Origin: Rhodobium gokarnense
GTDB lineage: Bacteria; Pseudomonadota; Alphaproteobacteria; Rhizobiales; Rhodobiaceae
Direction of reading: 5' to 3'
Assembly: GCF_025961475.1 (NCBI RefSeq)
Contig: NZ_JAOQNS010000015.1
Coordinates: 1 to 64,000 of the forward strand
Length of the DNA stretch: 64,000 bases
Both the position numbers and the translations under genes were made by a program. The notes beneath the pieces were generated by a model. The model had not been told where the DNA came from and made no database searches. It saw nothing but the letters and a program-made list of their open reading frames with translations. Numbering within the stretch: the first letter of the stretch is position 1; every line of letters starts with the position of its first letter. Shown here piece after piece: positions 8,174-16,160 of the stretch.

Positions 8174-8800
8174 TCAACAGGCCCTGGAGGCGGCCAAGGC
8201 GGGATCGCGCGTCCTCAGGCGCTCGATGTCCTGCGCCATGCTCTCCGCCAGCGCGGCCAGATCGCCTGGGTCGGTCCCACGGTGGGCTTCAATCCTCAGC
8301 GCCATCAGGTCCGCCTGATAACGTAGCGCCAGATGCCTGACGTCGGCATCCGGGGGCAACTCGCCGCGGTCCCGGGCCCGGGTGAAAAACCCGGCGATCT
8401 CGGCTTTCATGTCGTCGAGATAACGTCGCGCACTGGCGGCGATGGCGGCATCGTCGGCGGTAGCGTCGAGAAGGGTCTTGAGCAGCATGCACGCCCGTCC
8501 GGCGCCATCGCCTCCCGCGGGCCGAGCGAAGGCGCGCAGCAGGTCGGCCAGCGCCGCAAGCGGCGAGTTTGCCTCGGCGACCTGCTGCCGCATCGTGTCC
8601 CGAAAGCGACGGGCATAGCGCTCGAGGCTCGCCAGATAGAGCGCCTCCTTGCTCTTGAAGGCGGCATAGATGCTGCCGGGCTTCATGCCCAGCGTCCCTT
8701 CAAGATCCTTCAGCGACGTGGCGTGATACCCCTTCAGCCAGAACAGTTCGAGCGCCGCGTCCAGCGCCTTCTCGCGGTCATATGCCTTGGCCCGTTTCAT
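8174..8800 (-). CDS. TetR/AcrR family transcriptional regulator
   Basis: This 208-residue repressor has an N-terminal helix-turn-helix (KALDAALELFWLKGYHATSL, then a recognition helix around KPGSIYAAFKSKEALY) and a helical ligand-binding domain. Start 8800 (MKRAKAYD) is favoured; an in-frame ATG at 8818 adds six residues. The frame continues to 8914 only by reading through the operators. It is divergent from the AhpD-like gene at 8965, and the intergenic space holds two near-identical 16-bp palindromes, so it very likely represses both itself and that gene. Confidence 0.9.
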   Translation of the reverse strand: MKRAKAYDREKALDAALELFWLKGYHATSLKDLEGTLGMKPGSIYAAFKSKEALYLASLERYARRFRDTMRQQVAEANSPLAALADLLRAFARPAGGDGAGRACMLLKTLLDATADDAAIAASARRYLDDMKAEIAGFFTRARDRGELPPDADVRHLALRYQADLMALRIEAHRGTDPGDLAALAESMAQDIERLRTRDPALAASRAC

Positions 8801-8865
8801 TGCTCGAAAATACCCCATCGCATCGGAATTGTCTTGCACGGCCCGGCCACCGACGGCCCTCACTA

Positions 8866-8881
8866 TTGAGTGATCACTCAA
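8866..8881. promoter_or_regulatory. TetR operator, copy 1
   Basis: TTGAGTGATCACTCAA is a perfect 16-bp palindrome in the divergent promoter between the TetR gene and the AhpD-like gene. Perfect symmetry, pairing with a second copy 24 bp away, and location make it the probable operator. Confidence 0.82.
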
Positions 8882-8889
8882 ATTTAGTA

Positions 8890-8905
8890 TTGAGCGATCA
8901 CTCAA
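8890..8905. promoter_or_regulatory. TetR operator, copy 2
   Basis: TTGAGCGATCACTCAA differs from copy 1 at one position. Centre-to-centre spacing is 24 bp, slightly more than two helical turns, which would put two bound dimers on nearly the same face. Confidence 0.8.
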
Positions 8906-8964
8906 ACTGGTCAAGGGTGCACTGCTTCACCGGCCCTGGGCCACATCCAAAAAGGAAACCGAAA

Positions 8965-9528
8965 ATGACCGATTTCACCCTGCACGACATGGACAGCGCT
9001 CCCGACGCGTCCAAGCCGCTCCTGACCAAGTCTCAGGCCCTCTTCGGCATGATTCCCGGCCTGCATGCGGTCATGGCAGAAGCCCCGGCGCTGCTTGAGA
9101 CCTACCAGCTTGCCCACAAGCTGTTCCAGGAGACGAGCTTCGACAAGGATGAGCAGACGGTCGTCTGGCAGACCGTCAACGTTGAAAACGAATGCCATTA
9201 TTGCGTCCCTGCGCATACCGGCATCGCCAAATCCATGGCTGTCGACGACACGATCACGGACGCGTTGCGCAACAAGACGCCATTGCCCAACGCGCGCCTC
9301 GAGGCGTTGCGTACCTTCACGCTCAAGGTCATGCATCAGCACGGCAACCTGTCGGATTCCGACTTTGAGGCCTTCTTCGCCGCAGGTTTTACCAAGCGCC
9401 AGGTTCTCGAGGTGATCCTGGGCTACGCCCAGAAGGTCATGTCGAACTACACCAACCACGTTGCCAAGACGCCGGTAGACAGGCCCTTCCGGAAGTTCGC
9501 CTGGTCGCCCGCCGACAAAGCCGCCTGA
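8965..9528 (+). CDS. Carboxymuconolactone decarboxylase / AhpD-like protein
   Basis: This 187-residue all-helical protein carries the AhpD-type redox motif NECHYCVPAH: two cysteines spaced CxxC with glutamate before and histidine after. It also has the C-terminal helix EVILGYAQKVMSNYTNH typical of the family. AhpD-like proteins act as thiol-dependent peroxidase partners or related oxidoreductases; the substrate here is unknown. The ATG at 8965 has GGAAAC upstream. It is controlled most likely by the divergent TetR regulator. A terminator-like hairpin follows at 9536-9563. Confidence 0.87.
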   Translation: MTDFTLHDMDSAPDASKPLLTKSQALFGMIPGLHAVMAEAPALLETYQLAHKLFQETSFDKDEQTVVWQTVNVENECHYCVPAHTGIAKSMAVDDTITDALRNKTPLPNARLEALRTFTLKVMHQHGNLSDSDFEAFFAAGFTKRQVLEVILGYAQKVMSNYTNHVAKTPVDRPFRKFAWSPADKAA

Positions 9529-9535
9529 CCGGCCT

Positions 9536-9563
9536 GGCGGCCCGGAACTGCATCCGGGCCGCC
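9536..9563 (+). terminator. Hairpin terminator after the AhpD-like gene
   Basis: A perfect 11-bp stem (GGCGGCCCGGA with TCCGGGCCGCC) with a 6-nt loop is followed by ATTTCCC. It begins 7 nt after the stop codon. The T-run is weak. Confidence 0.65.
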
Positions 9564-9649
9564 ATTTCCCGCAAGCGCCGCAGGCCGTTGAGGACGCGGG
9601 CGACGCTCCCGACCGGCTTCGCGATCAAGGCGCTGCCCGGACTGTTCGG

Positions 9650-9773
9650 CTCGAAAAGCGCTTGCCGGTCGGTCGAGAACAGGCAGCCGCCGCGACTGCA
9701 CCCTGCCGACGACGGCAACTCGGACAGCATGAACGGCTGTCGGATCAGATATGCCGACCGGCAGGACGGTTGA
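9650..9773 (+). pseudogene. Decayed 3' remnant of a paralogue of the secreted-protein gene (5195-6376)
   Basis: Two blocks match the secreted-protein gene. First, about 9653-9705 (GCAGCCGCCGCGACTGCACC) aligns with about 6045-6099. Second, 9699-9765, translating to DDGNSDSMNGCRIRYADR, aligns with the C-terminus DDGNSDSLDGWRVMYGDR. The roughly 220 nt between these blocks in the intact gene are missing. The hairpin that follows the intact gene is also repeated here (9814-9850). I read this as a deleted copy, or an insertion scar, rather than a functional gene. Confidence 0.65.
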
Positions 9774-9813
9774 TCGTGGGGCTTTGCAGAATGGCTGAAG
9801 TCCCGGCAGGCTT

Positions 9814-9850
9814 GGCGTTATACCCAGCGTCACAAACCGGTTATGACCGT
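9814..9850. repeat. Second, diverged copy of hairpin family D
   Basis: GGCGTTATACCC, then AGCGTCAC, then AAACCGGTTATGACCGTCCTT parallels the hairpin at 6424-6458 plus its downstream CTCCTT. The pairing has decayed. It marks the right end of the duplicated segment, 16 nt before the 3' end of mch. Confidence 0.55.
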
Positions 9851-9866
9851 CCTTCATGCGGGTTCC

Positions 9867-10919
9867 CTACCGCGGAATCAGCGCCCAATAATCGAGGTCG
9901 AGGATGACGCCCTCGACGTAGTTGCCTTCAGAATCCTTCAGCGGGAAGTCGGTGCACGGCCGGTCCTTGGTCGCTACGGTGCGCAGCCTCAAGGCGCCGA
10001 CGTCCTCGCGGCCGGGCAGAGTTGCCGTGTCGAGCACTTCGGACCAGGCGAATACCGTGTCGCCGGCGAACAGCGGGGCGACGTGCCGGCCGGCATTGAT
10101 GGCGGCGATGTGGAAGGCGTTGCCGAGGCCGTTGAAGGAGAGCGCGCGGGCGAGCGAAATGACGTGGCCGCCATAGATGAGGCGCTTGCCGAAGCGGCCC
10201 TTGCCCTCGCTGTACTGGTTGAAATGGACCTTGGCGGTGTTCTGGTAGAGGCGGGTGGCGAGCTGGTGCTCGGCCTCCTCCACGGTCATGCCGTCCACAT
10301 GGTCGATCTTCTCGCCGACCTCATAGGCCTCGAAATGGTGAGGACTGCCGGAAAGGTCGTCGTCCCAGGCCTCGATATCGAGGAGCGGCACGGCATCGCC
10401 GAGCGCGTCCGCGGCGAGCGCCTTCGGCAGTTCGGGGATCACCGGATCGGGCGCCGGGACGCCGGCATCGCGCTTGCGGACCATGACCCAGCGCACATAG
10501 TCGAGGACCTCTGTGCCGTCGGACTTGTAGCCGGTGGAGCGCACATAGACGACGCCCGTCTTGCCGTTGGAGTTCTCCTTCAGGCCGACGACCTCGGAGA
10601 CGGCGGACAGCGTGTCGCGGGGATAGACCGGCGCCAGGAACCGGCAGCCGGCATAGCCGAGATTGGCGACGGCGTTCAGCGAGATGTCCGGCACGGTCTT
10701 GCCGAAGACCACGTGGAAGACGAGGAGGTCGTCGATCGGCGCGTGGGCGTAGTTGAGGTCGCGGGCAAAGGCGTCCGACGACTGGACGGCGAAGCGGGTG
10801 CCGTAGAGCGCGGTATAGAGCGCCTGGTCGCCGGCGGCGATGGTGCGCGGCGTCGCGTGCCGGATCACCTGGCCGATCTGGAAATCCTCGAAATAGTTGC
10901 CCGGGTTGGTCTTGGTCAT
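9867..10919 (-). CDS. mch: Mesaconyl-CoA hydratase (MaoC-type, ethylmalonyl-CoA pathway)
   Basis: This 350-residue double hot-dog protein matches mesaconyl-CoA hydratase, which converts mesaconyl-C1-CoA to beta-methylmalyl-CoA. Recognisable features are the N-terminus KTNPGNYFEDFQIGQVIRHA, the TALYGTRFAVQSSDAFA segment, and in the second half KVHFNQYSEGKGRFGKRLIYGGHV. Its length agrees with characterised enzymes. The start at 10919 was chosen by this N-terminus. Together with methylsuccinyl-CoA dehydrogenase at 38588 it points to a complete pathway for C2 assimilation in this organism; the other pathway genes are not in this window. Confidence 0.88.
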   Translation of the reverse strand: MTKTNPGNYFEDFQIGQVIRHATPRTIAAGDQALYTALYGTRFAVQSSDAFARDLNYAHAPIDDLLVFHVVFGKTVPDISLNAVANLGYAGCRFLAPVYPRDTLSAVSEVVGLKENSNGKTGVVYVRSTGYKSDGTEVLDYVRWVMVRKRDAGVPAPDPVIPELPKALAADALGDAVPLLDIEAWDDDLSGSPHHFEAYEVGEKIDHVDGMTVEEAEHQLATRLYQNTAKVHFNQYSEGKGRFGKRLIYGGHVISLARALSFNGLGNAFHIAAINAGRHVAPLFAGDTVFAWSEVLDTATLPGREDVGALRLRTVATKDRPCTDFPLKDSEGNYVEGVILDLDYWALIPR

Positions 10920-11032
10920 CGTTTCTCTCCCCGTCCCTGCCCGAAAAGGCTTTGACCGGAGATAGCGGCTTTTGCCGGACCGGTCATCCCCTTCGAAAGG
11001 GGTGGACGGAATGAGGATAGCGCGGGACGGCA

Positions 11033-12070
11033 CTACTCGATGCGCGTCACGGTGTAGCCGGCTTCGCGCAAGAGCGTGATGAGGCCGTTCTCGCCGGGAA
11101 GGTGCAGGGCGCCGACGGCGATGAAGAGGCCGCCCTTTTCAAGCTCCGGCAGGGCGCGGTCGCGCATGCGCCGATTGCGTTCGTCGACGAGCTTGTCCAT
11201 GAACACCCGGTAGGCGTCCATGTCGATGTCGTCGCCCATGACGGTGCGCCCGACCGCCTCGACCATGCCGATGTCGCCCCGGCGGTAGAGCTCGATGAAG
11301 GTGGCGTGGATGTCACCGATCTTTTCCGTCATCGCCGCGCTGCCGCGCAGCATCTCGATCTGCGCGTCCATGGGAACGGAATCGAGGGAGGCGAACTGCT
11401 CCTTCAGGCTCTCAAGGCCGATCAGCGGCGTGCCGGCCGCCTTCGCCCGTTCGGCGACGTCCTGGTCGACGATCGGCCGCTTCATGATGAGGGCGGCGAT
11501 CTCGCAGGGCGGATAGGACAGGAGCTGCATCAGCATCCAGGGCTTCATGCGCTCCACCGCCTCGAACGCCATCAGCCGGCTGCCGAGGGCCAGGCGCAAC
11601 TCCGCTGTCAGCTCCGGCGGAAGCACGTCCTTGAGCGTCTGTCCCTCCGGCAACTCGATCATCCTGGCGGCCTCCGGCCCGGCGTCGCCCATCGGACCCT
11701 CCAGCGCCTCGACGGATTCCACCGCAACGGTTCTTGCCTTGCCGAGCGCGGCGAGAAGTCCGGGCGAGAAGTCGTGCACTCGCGGGTCGGCGAAATGGAT
11801 CGTGCCGAGGAGGAAGGAGGGCGGGGTATCCCCGTCCTTTGCCTCGATGCGCCAGAACACGCCCTTGCCGTTTTTCATTGTCGCCGCCTCGCGCAGCAGC
11901 GCGCGATAGGCGGCCGGATCGTCCGTCTTCATGGCGGCAAGGAGGTCGCTGCCGCCGCAGGGCATCGGCATCGCCGGCGCCTCGGCGCGGGCCGGAGCGG
12001 GGCCACCGGCGGCAAGGCCGGCCGCAAGGCAGAAAAGCCCGGCAAGGGCGGGAAGAAGGCGGAAGGTCAT
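11033..12070 (-). CDS. TraB/GumN family protein, secreted
   Basis: This 345-residue protein has an N-terminal signal peptide (LLPALAGLFCLAAGLAAGG) and both GxxH motifs of the TraB/GumN/TIKI superfamily: GTIHFADPR near residue 85 and GALHLPGENGL near the C-terminus. Eukaryotic TIKI members are metalloproteases; bacterial GumN-type proteins have unclear function. Start 12070 has AGGAG about 11 nt upstream. It precedes mch on the same strand (113-nt gap). Confidence 0.82.
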   Translation of the reverse strand: MTFRLLPALAGLFCLAAGLAAGGPAPARAEAPAMPMPCGGSDLLAAMKTDDPAAYRALLREAATMKNGKGVFWRIEAKDGDTPPSFLLGTIHFADPRVHDFSPGLLAALGKARTVAVESVEALEGPMGDAGPEAARMIELPEGQTLKDVLPPELTAELRLALGSRLMAFEAVERMKPWMLMQLLSYPPCEIAALIMKRPIVDQDVAERAKAAGTPLIGLESLKEQFASLDSVPMDAQIEMLRGSAAMTEKIGDIHATFIELYRRGDIGMVEAVGRTVMGDDIDMDAYRVFMDKLVDERNRRMRDRALPELEKGGLFIAVGALHLPGENGLITLLREAGYTVTRIE

Positions 12071-12203
12071 CTTGCGTCGGGCTCCTGGCTGTCTCGGCGG
12101 CGGCAAGGTCGTGCCGCCCGATATGGGGACGGCCCGTGCATTGACCAATCCCCCGGCCATGCTATGTCAATCGCCAGCGTTCTCAACCGATGCGTCACGC
12201 CCC

Positions 12204-12845
12204 ATGCCCAATTTCCCGAGTGAGCTCCTCGACGGCTATCGCGCCTTTTCCTCCGGCCGCCTGGCGGCCGAACGGTTCCGCTATGCCCGCCTTGCCGAGA
12301 TGGGCCAGAAGCCGAGCGTCATGGTGATCGGCTGCTGCGATTCCCGGGCCGCGCCCGAGACCATCTTCGATGCCCGGCCGGGCGAGCTCTTCGTCGTGCG
12401 CAACGTCGCCAATCTGGTGCCGCCCTACGAGCCGACGGGCGAATATCACGGCACCTCGGCGGCGCTGGAATTCGCTGTCCAGGCGCTGAAGGTGCAGCAC
12501 ATCGTCGTGCTCGGCCACGGCCGCTGCGGTGGCATCGCGGCCTTTCGCGACACCAATCCGGAGCCGCTGTCGCCGGGCGACTTCATCGGCCGCTGGATCA
12601 CGCTCCTGGAGCCCGCGGCGGAGAAGCTGGAGGGCCGCGACGAGCCGGCCCTCGATCCGCAGACGGCGATGGAATATGCGGGCGTGCGCCAGTCGATCGA
12701 CAACTTGCGCACCTTCCCCTACATCAAGAGCCTGGAAGACGGCGGTAACCTGCACCTGCACGGCGCCTGGTTCGACATCTCCAATGGCGAACTGAGGGTG
12801 CTCGACAAGGAAACGGGCGTCTTCTCCGCCGTGCCGGCGCTCTGA
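12204..12845 (+). CDS. Beta-class carbonic anhydrase
   Basis: This 213-residue protein has the beta-class zinc site: C44 and D46-S-R48 in the CCDSR motif, and H105 and C108 in GHGRCGG. It also has VVRNVANLVPPYE and the C-terminal LHGAWFDISNGEL motif. It interconverts CO2 and bicarbonate in the cytosol and could supply bicarbonate for carboxylases such as crotonyl-CoA carboxylase of the ethylmalonyl-CoA pathway. That connection is inference. The ATG at 12204 gives the normal family N-terminus. Confidence 0.93.
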   Translation: MPNFPSELLDGYRAFSSGRLAAERFRYARLAEMGQKPSVMVIGCCDSRAAPETIFDARPGELFVVRNVANLVPPYEPTGEYHGTSAALEFAVQALKVQHIVVLGHGRCGGIAAFRDTNPEPLSPGDFIGRWITLLEPAAEKLEGRDEPALDPQTAMEYAGVRQSIDNLRTFPYIKSLEDGGNLHLHGAWFDISNGELRVLDKETGVFSAVPAL

Positions 12846-12874
12846 CCGGACGCAGCGACTAGAGCGATTTGAGC

Positions 12875-13300
12875 ATGGCGGATGCTGACCACGACAAAAT
12901 GACGGGCGGCTGCCAGTGCGGCCATGTGCGTTACGAGCTGACCGCGCCGCCACGCGACCTCTATGTCTGCCACTGCGGTGAGTGCAGGGCGCAATCGGCG
13001 TCCGCCTTCGGTATCTCGGTGATCGTCGACGGCGGCGATGTGCGGCTCTTGTCCGGCACGCCCTCCGTCTGGACCCGAAAGGCGACGATCGGCGGCACCC
13101 TCGACTGCCATTTCTGCCCGCACTGCGGCACGCGCCTCTTCCACGGCACCCTGGCACCGGGCGAGGCCGTCAGCGTCAAGGGCGGCACCCTCGACGTGCC
13201 GCCGGACCTTTCGGGCGCCAAGCACATCTGGACGTCGCGCAAGCTTGAGGGCGTCGTCATCCCCGACCACGTGGAGACCTGGCCCGAGGAGCCGGCGTAG
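12875..13300 (+). CDS. GFA-family (CENP-V/Mss4-like) zinc protein
   Basis: This 141-residue protein shows the glutathione-dependent formaldehyde-activating family pattern: GGCQCGHVRYEL near the start, then CHCGECR, then CHFCPHCGTRLF, giving two structural/catalytic zinc sites. Most family members are not true S-hydroxymethylglutathione synthases, so the substrate is open. The ATG at 12875 is preferred over a TTG two codons upstream. It lies 29 nt after the carbonic anhydrase and is probably cotranscribed. Confidence 0.85.
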   Translation: MADADHDKMTGGCQCGHVRYELTAPPRDLYVCHCGECRAQSASAFGISVIVDGGDVRLLSGTPSVWTRKATIGGTLDCHFCPHCGTRLFHGTLAPGEAVSVKGGTLDVPPDLSGAKHIWTSRKLEGVVIPDHVETWPEEPA

Positions 13301-13345
13301 GCGGCGAGGGGTTCGCAGGTCCCTTGCCGGCGCCTGAACGCTTTC

Positions 13346-13415
13346 GTCATCCCGGCCGGAGCGCAGCGGAGAGCCGGGAGCCATTGTCCCCATCCACACG
13401 GTATACCGGTGCTTG
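13346..13415. repeat. Dispersed palindromic repeat family A (left arm only)
   Basis: GTCATCCCGGCCGGAGCG, then CAGCGGAGAGCCGGGA, then CATTGTCCCCATCC, then ACACGGTATACCGG is one arm of the element seen complete at 24389-24561, 38107-38276 and 44908-45074. With the adjacent family B copy it fills the 13301-13614 gap; no gene is seen there. Confidence 0.65.
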
Positions 13416-13428
13416 AGGCGCGGCCGCT

Positions 13429-13527
13429 CTGGATTGCTTCGCTCCGCTCGCAATGACGGCGAGTTGAAATTCCTAATTATTTTCAACGTCATTGCGAGGA
13501 GGCCGCTAGGCCGACGCGGCAATCCAT
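13429..13527. repeat. Dispersed palindromic repeat family B
   Basis: The left arm CTGGATTGCTTCGCTCCGCT...CGCAATGACG is followed by an AT-rich centre and the right arm CGTCATTGCGAGGAGGCCGC...GACGCGGCAATCCA. The arms are inverted relative to each other. Near-identical copies lie at 24239-24327, 38390-38520 and, in opposite orientation, 45134-45223. Confidence 0.75.
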
Positions 13528-13614
13528 AGGGCCTTTAATGTCAGGCCGCAGTCAGTGGTTTGCGGGCTGCAAACGCGGTGAACCGGCAAGATGCGTAACC
13601 ATCTTGCCGCCTCC

Positions 13615-16026
13615 TCAGCCGCGCCCCAGAACCTTGCGCATCGCCCGCCAGATCGGCTTTGCGATCTTCAGGAAGCGGCCGTCGATGGTCTGTTCGTAGC
13701 GGTGGCGCCAGCGGTGGGCGCGGGCGTGGAGCTTTTCGTTTTCCAGCTTCAGCCCTTGCGCATAGCGCAGCGCCATGTGGAGGGTCAGCGGCATGGAATC
13801 CATATAGGCGTTCATGACGCGAAGGTCGGCGGAGTCGGAATCGAAATGCTTGTGCCGGAGCCGGACCGGCGAGAGCCGGTAGTAGAACAGCGGTTCCGGC
13901 ACCATCCTCAGCCGGAAGCCGCGCAGGACCGCGCGGGCGAAGAATTCCTGGTCGTCCTTGCCGACGCCGTAGTCCTCGGTGAAGCCGCCGAGTTCCTCCA
14001 GCACCTCGCGCCGGGCGAAGCAGTTGGAATCGCCGAAGCCGTTGAGGAAGAGGCCGACGCTGAGGTCGTCGCCGAGGGGCGTGATCCGGCGCAAGGGCTC
14101 GACAGTGTCGAGGGTGACCTCCTCGCCGCCCTCGAAGATGTCGGAAAAGCAGGTGAGCACGTCGGCGCCGGAGGCGGCTGCCTTCAGGAAGGTCTCGATC
14201 TCGTTCGGGACGGCGAGGTTGTCGTCGTCCATGAAGAGGATGTAGCGGCCGCGTGCTGCGCGCCAGCCGGTGTTGCGGGCCGCGCCCAGATAGCGATTTT
14301 CCTGGCGGATGATGCGCCAGCCGCGTGGGGCGATCTCGGCCTCGATGGCGGTGAGTTCGGAAATCGCCATCGGATCGTCGCTGCCGTCGTCGACGACGAC
14401 CACTTCGAAATCGGTGAAGGTCTGGCGTTCCAGGGATTCCAGGGCTCGGCGCAGGAGCGCCGGCCGGTTGTGGTGGGCCATGCAGACGGTGACGAGCGGC
14501 GCACCCTCCTCCGCCTCAGGCAGCGTTTGCGCCGGCACGTGGGAGGTGAACCGCTCGACCACGTCCGGGGCGCCGAAGGCGAGGTGCGCCCGGCGCCAGA
14601 TCTCCAGGTTTTCCGCATTGTCGAGGATCGGCCGGGCAATGACCGCGCCCTCGGTGATCGCGCGCTTCAGGAGCGCGGCGAGCACGCTCGGGATCGGCTC
14701 GAAGATCACATGCGGCCGGTCTTCCGGCAGGATCATCTCCGGGCCGCCGCCGCGGTCGGCGGTGATCATGGCGATGCGCTCGTAGATGCACTCGAACACC
14801 GTGAAGGGCGCGTTGTCGATCAGCGAGGGGATGACGGCAAGCCGGCCGGGCTCGCGGAGGTAATCCAGCGCCTCGGCACTCGACTTTTCGGTGATGACCT
14901 CGATCTCGCAGGGCCAGTCGCGGCTTTCCTCGGCGATGAAGGCGCGCGATTCGAACCGGGCCGAGGGCTTGCCGAGGAAGGTGATCTTCAGGCCCTTTGC
15001 CGCGTCGCCGAGCGCGGAGACCGCGCGCGTGAAGATGTGCAGGCCCTTGCGCCGTTCCAGCCGGCCGAAGAAGACGAGCTCCTTTACCGCCATCGTCATC
15101 GGCGGATCGTCCGGATGGGCGGCCACCTTCGTCAGCATCGGGTTCGGCTCGACGAAGCAGCGCTCCTTCGGCAGATTGTAGCCGTAGCGCATCATCCAGC
15201 GCAGCATGTGCCGGCTCGGGCTGACGACGATGTCGGCGAGTTCCACGCTGCGCCGCTCGCAGCTCGCCCGGATCAGCTGCTGCGGATCGGTCAGCCGGTC
15301 GCCATTGCCGATGGCGTTCCACAGCATCGGAGAGGACGTCTTGACGACGAAGAGGGTGTTGTCGAAGGCGAGTCCCAGATGCTTGGCGAGCAGCGCGTAG
15401 TAGCATTTGCCGCCGAATTCCGTGGTGTGGACGATGTCGAAGGACTGTTCCTTCAGCCACTCATAGGTCCGCCGCGAGCGCTCCAGCACCTGGGAGAGCC
15501 GCCCGGCCGCGGCCGGCGGATCGGACTCCGGCAGCGCCACCAGCTCGACGTCGTGCTCCTTGCGGTAGACCTTGACCCAGTGGTCGAAGGTCCTGTCTTC
15601 CGAAACCCGGCCGAGGGTAAAGAGGATCGTCACCTTGTGGCCGTGGGAGACCAGGAACCGGGCGAGGTGCCAGTAGGCCGTGCCGATGCCGCCGTTGCGC
15701 ACCGGGCCGAAGAGGTCCGGGGTGACGATGCAGATATCGAGCGCGCGTTCCGGATCGTTGCGCCCGGCAACGAGATCGCCGAGCGAGGAGAACGGATACC
15801 AGGGATTGGCGTGCCGCGGCATGTGGCTGGCGACCGGCTCCCAGAACGCCGGATCGCCGTCGAACGGCACGGAGGGAACGTCGTCGAGGTAGGTCTTCAG
15901 GCGAAACGCCGGCTGTCCCGACGCCGAAACGGCGCCGTCATCGGCCGGAGATGCCGAGGGATCGGCGGCATCCGGTTTCGGCCCGTCCGGGCTTGCTGTG
16001 GTGTCCATCGGCGCTGGTTTACTCAT
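13615..16026 (-). CDS. Double glycosyltransferase, GT4-like plus GT2-like domains
   Basis: This 803-residue protein fuses a GT-B fold (about residues 96-500; PVRNGGIGTAYWHLARFLVSHGH at the N-terminal nucleotide-binding loop, FFGRLERRKGLHIF and an acceptor EC...ADRGGGPEMI segment) to a GT-A family 2 domain (about 505-740; VVVVDDGSDD and the metal-binding FMDDDNLA). A proline/alanine-rich N-terminal tail precedes them. It is a clear paralogue of the gene at 17416-19731, encoded on the opposite strand. Two sugar transfers by one polypeptide are inferred. No membrane segment is seen, so it is probably cytosolic or peripheral. Confidence 0.88.
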   Translation of the reverse strand: MSKPAPMDTTASPDGPKPDAADPSASPADDGAVSASGQPAFRLKTYLDDVPSVPFDGDPAFWEPVASHMPRHANPWYPFSSLGDLVAGRNDPERALDICIVTPDLFGPVRNGGIGTAYWHLARFLVSHGHKVTILFTLGRVSEDRTFDHWVKVYRKEHDVELVALPESDPPAAAGRLSQVLERSRRTYEWLKEQSFDIVHTTEFGGKCYYALLAKHLGLAFDNTLFVVKTSSPMLWNAIGNGDRLTDPQQLIRASCERRSVELADIVVSPSRHMLRWMMRYGYNLPKERCFVEPNPMLTKVAAHPDDPPMTMAVKELVFFGRLERRKGLHIFTRAVSALGDAAKGLKITFLGKPSARFESRAFIAEESRDWPCEIEVITEKSSAEALDYLREPGRLAVIPSLIDNAPFTVFECIYERIAMITADRGGGPEMILPEDRPHVIFEPIPSVLAALLKRAITEGAVIARPILDNAENLEIWRRAHLAFGAPDVVERFTSHVPAQTLPEAEEGAPLVTVCMAHHNRPALLRRALESLERQTFTDFEVVVVDDGSDDPMAISELTAIEAEIAPRGWRIIRQENRYLGAARNTGWRAARGRYILFMDDDNLAVPNEIETFLKAAASGADVLTCFSDIFEGGEEVTLDTVEPLRRITPLGDDLSVGLFLNGFGDSNCFARREVLEELGGFTEDYGVGKDDQEFFARAVLRGFRLRMVPEPLFYYRLSPVRLRHKHFDSDSADLRVMNAYMDSMPLTLHMALRYAQGLKLENEKLHARAHRWRHRYEQTIDGRFLKIAKPIWRAMRKVLGRG

Positions 16027-16160
16027 GTCCGATCCGGAACCGCGAGATCGTTGCCGGCGCCCCGGCAAATGCCTGCCGGGGCCGCCTGGCGCGCGGTTTT
16101 TCGCCCCCGGCATAGCCGCTTATCGCGGCAAAAGGCAAGCACGGCGGGCGGGCAATGGGT

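Noticed and set aside
9588-9773. Small 61-codon gene on the plus strand
   Set aside because: Its C-terminal part is a remnant of the secreted-protein gene and its N-terminal part covers unrelated intergenic DNA; annotated as a pseudogene instead.
6377-9866. Integrative element with integrase or transposase
   Set aside because: Despite the flanking duplication there is no transposase, integrase or terminal inverted repeat in the block, so no mobile-element type is assigned.
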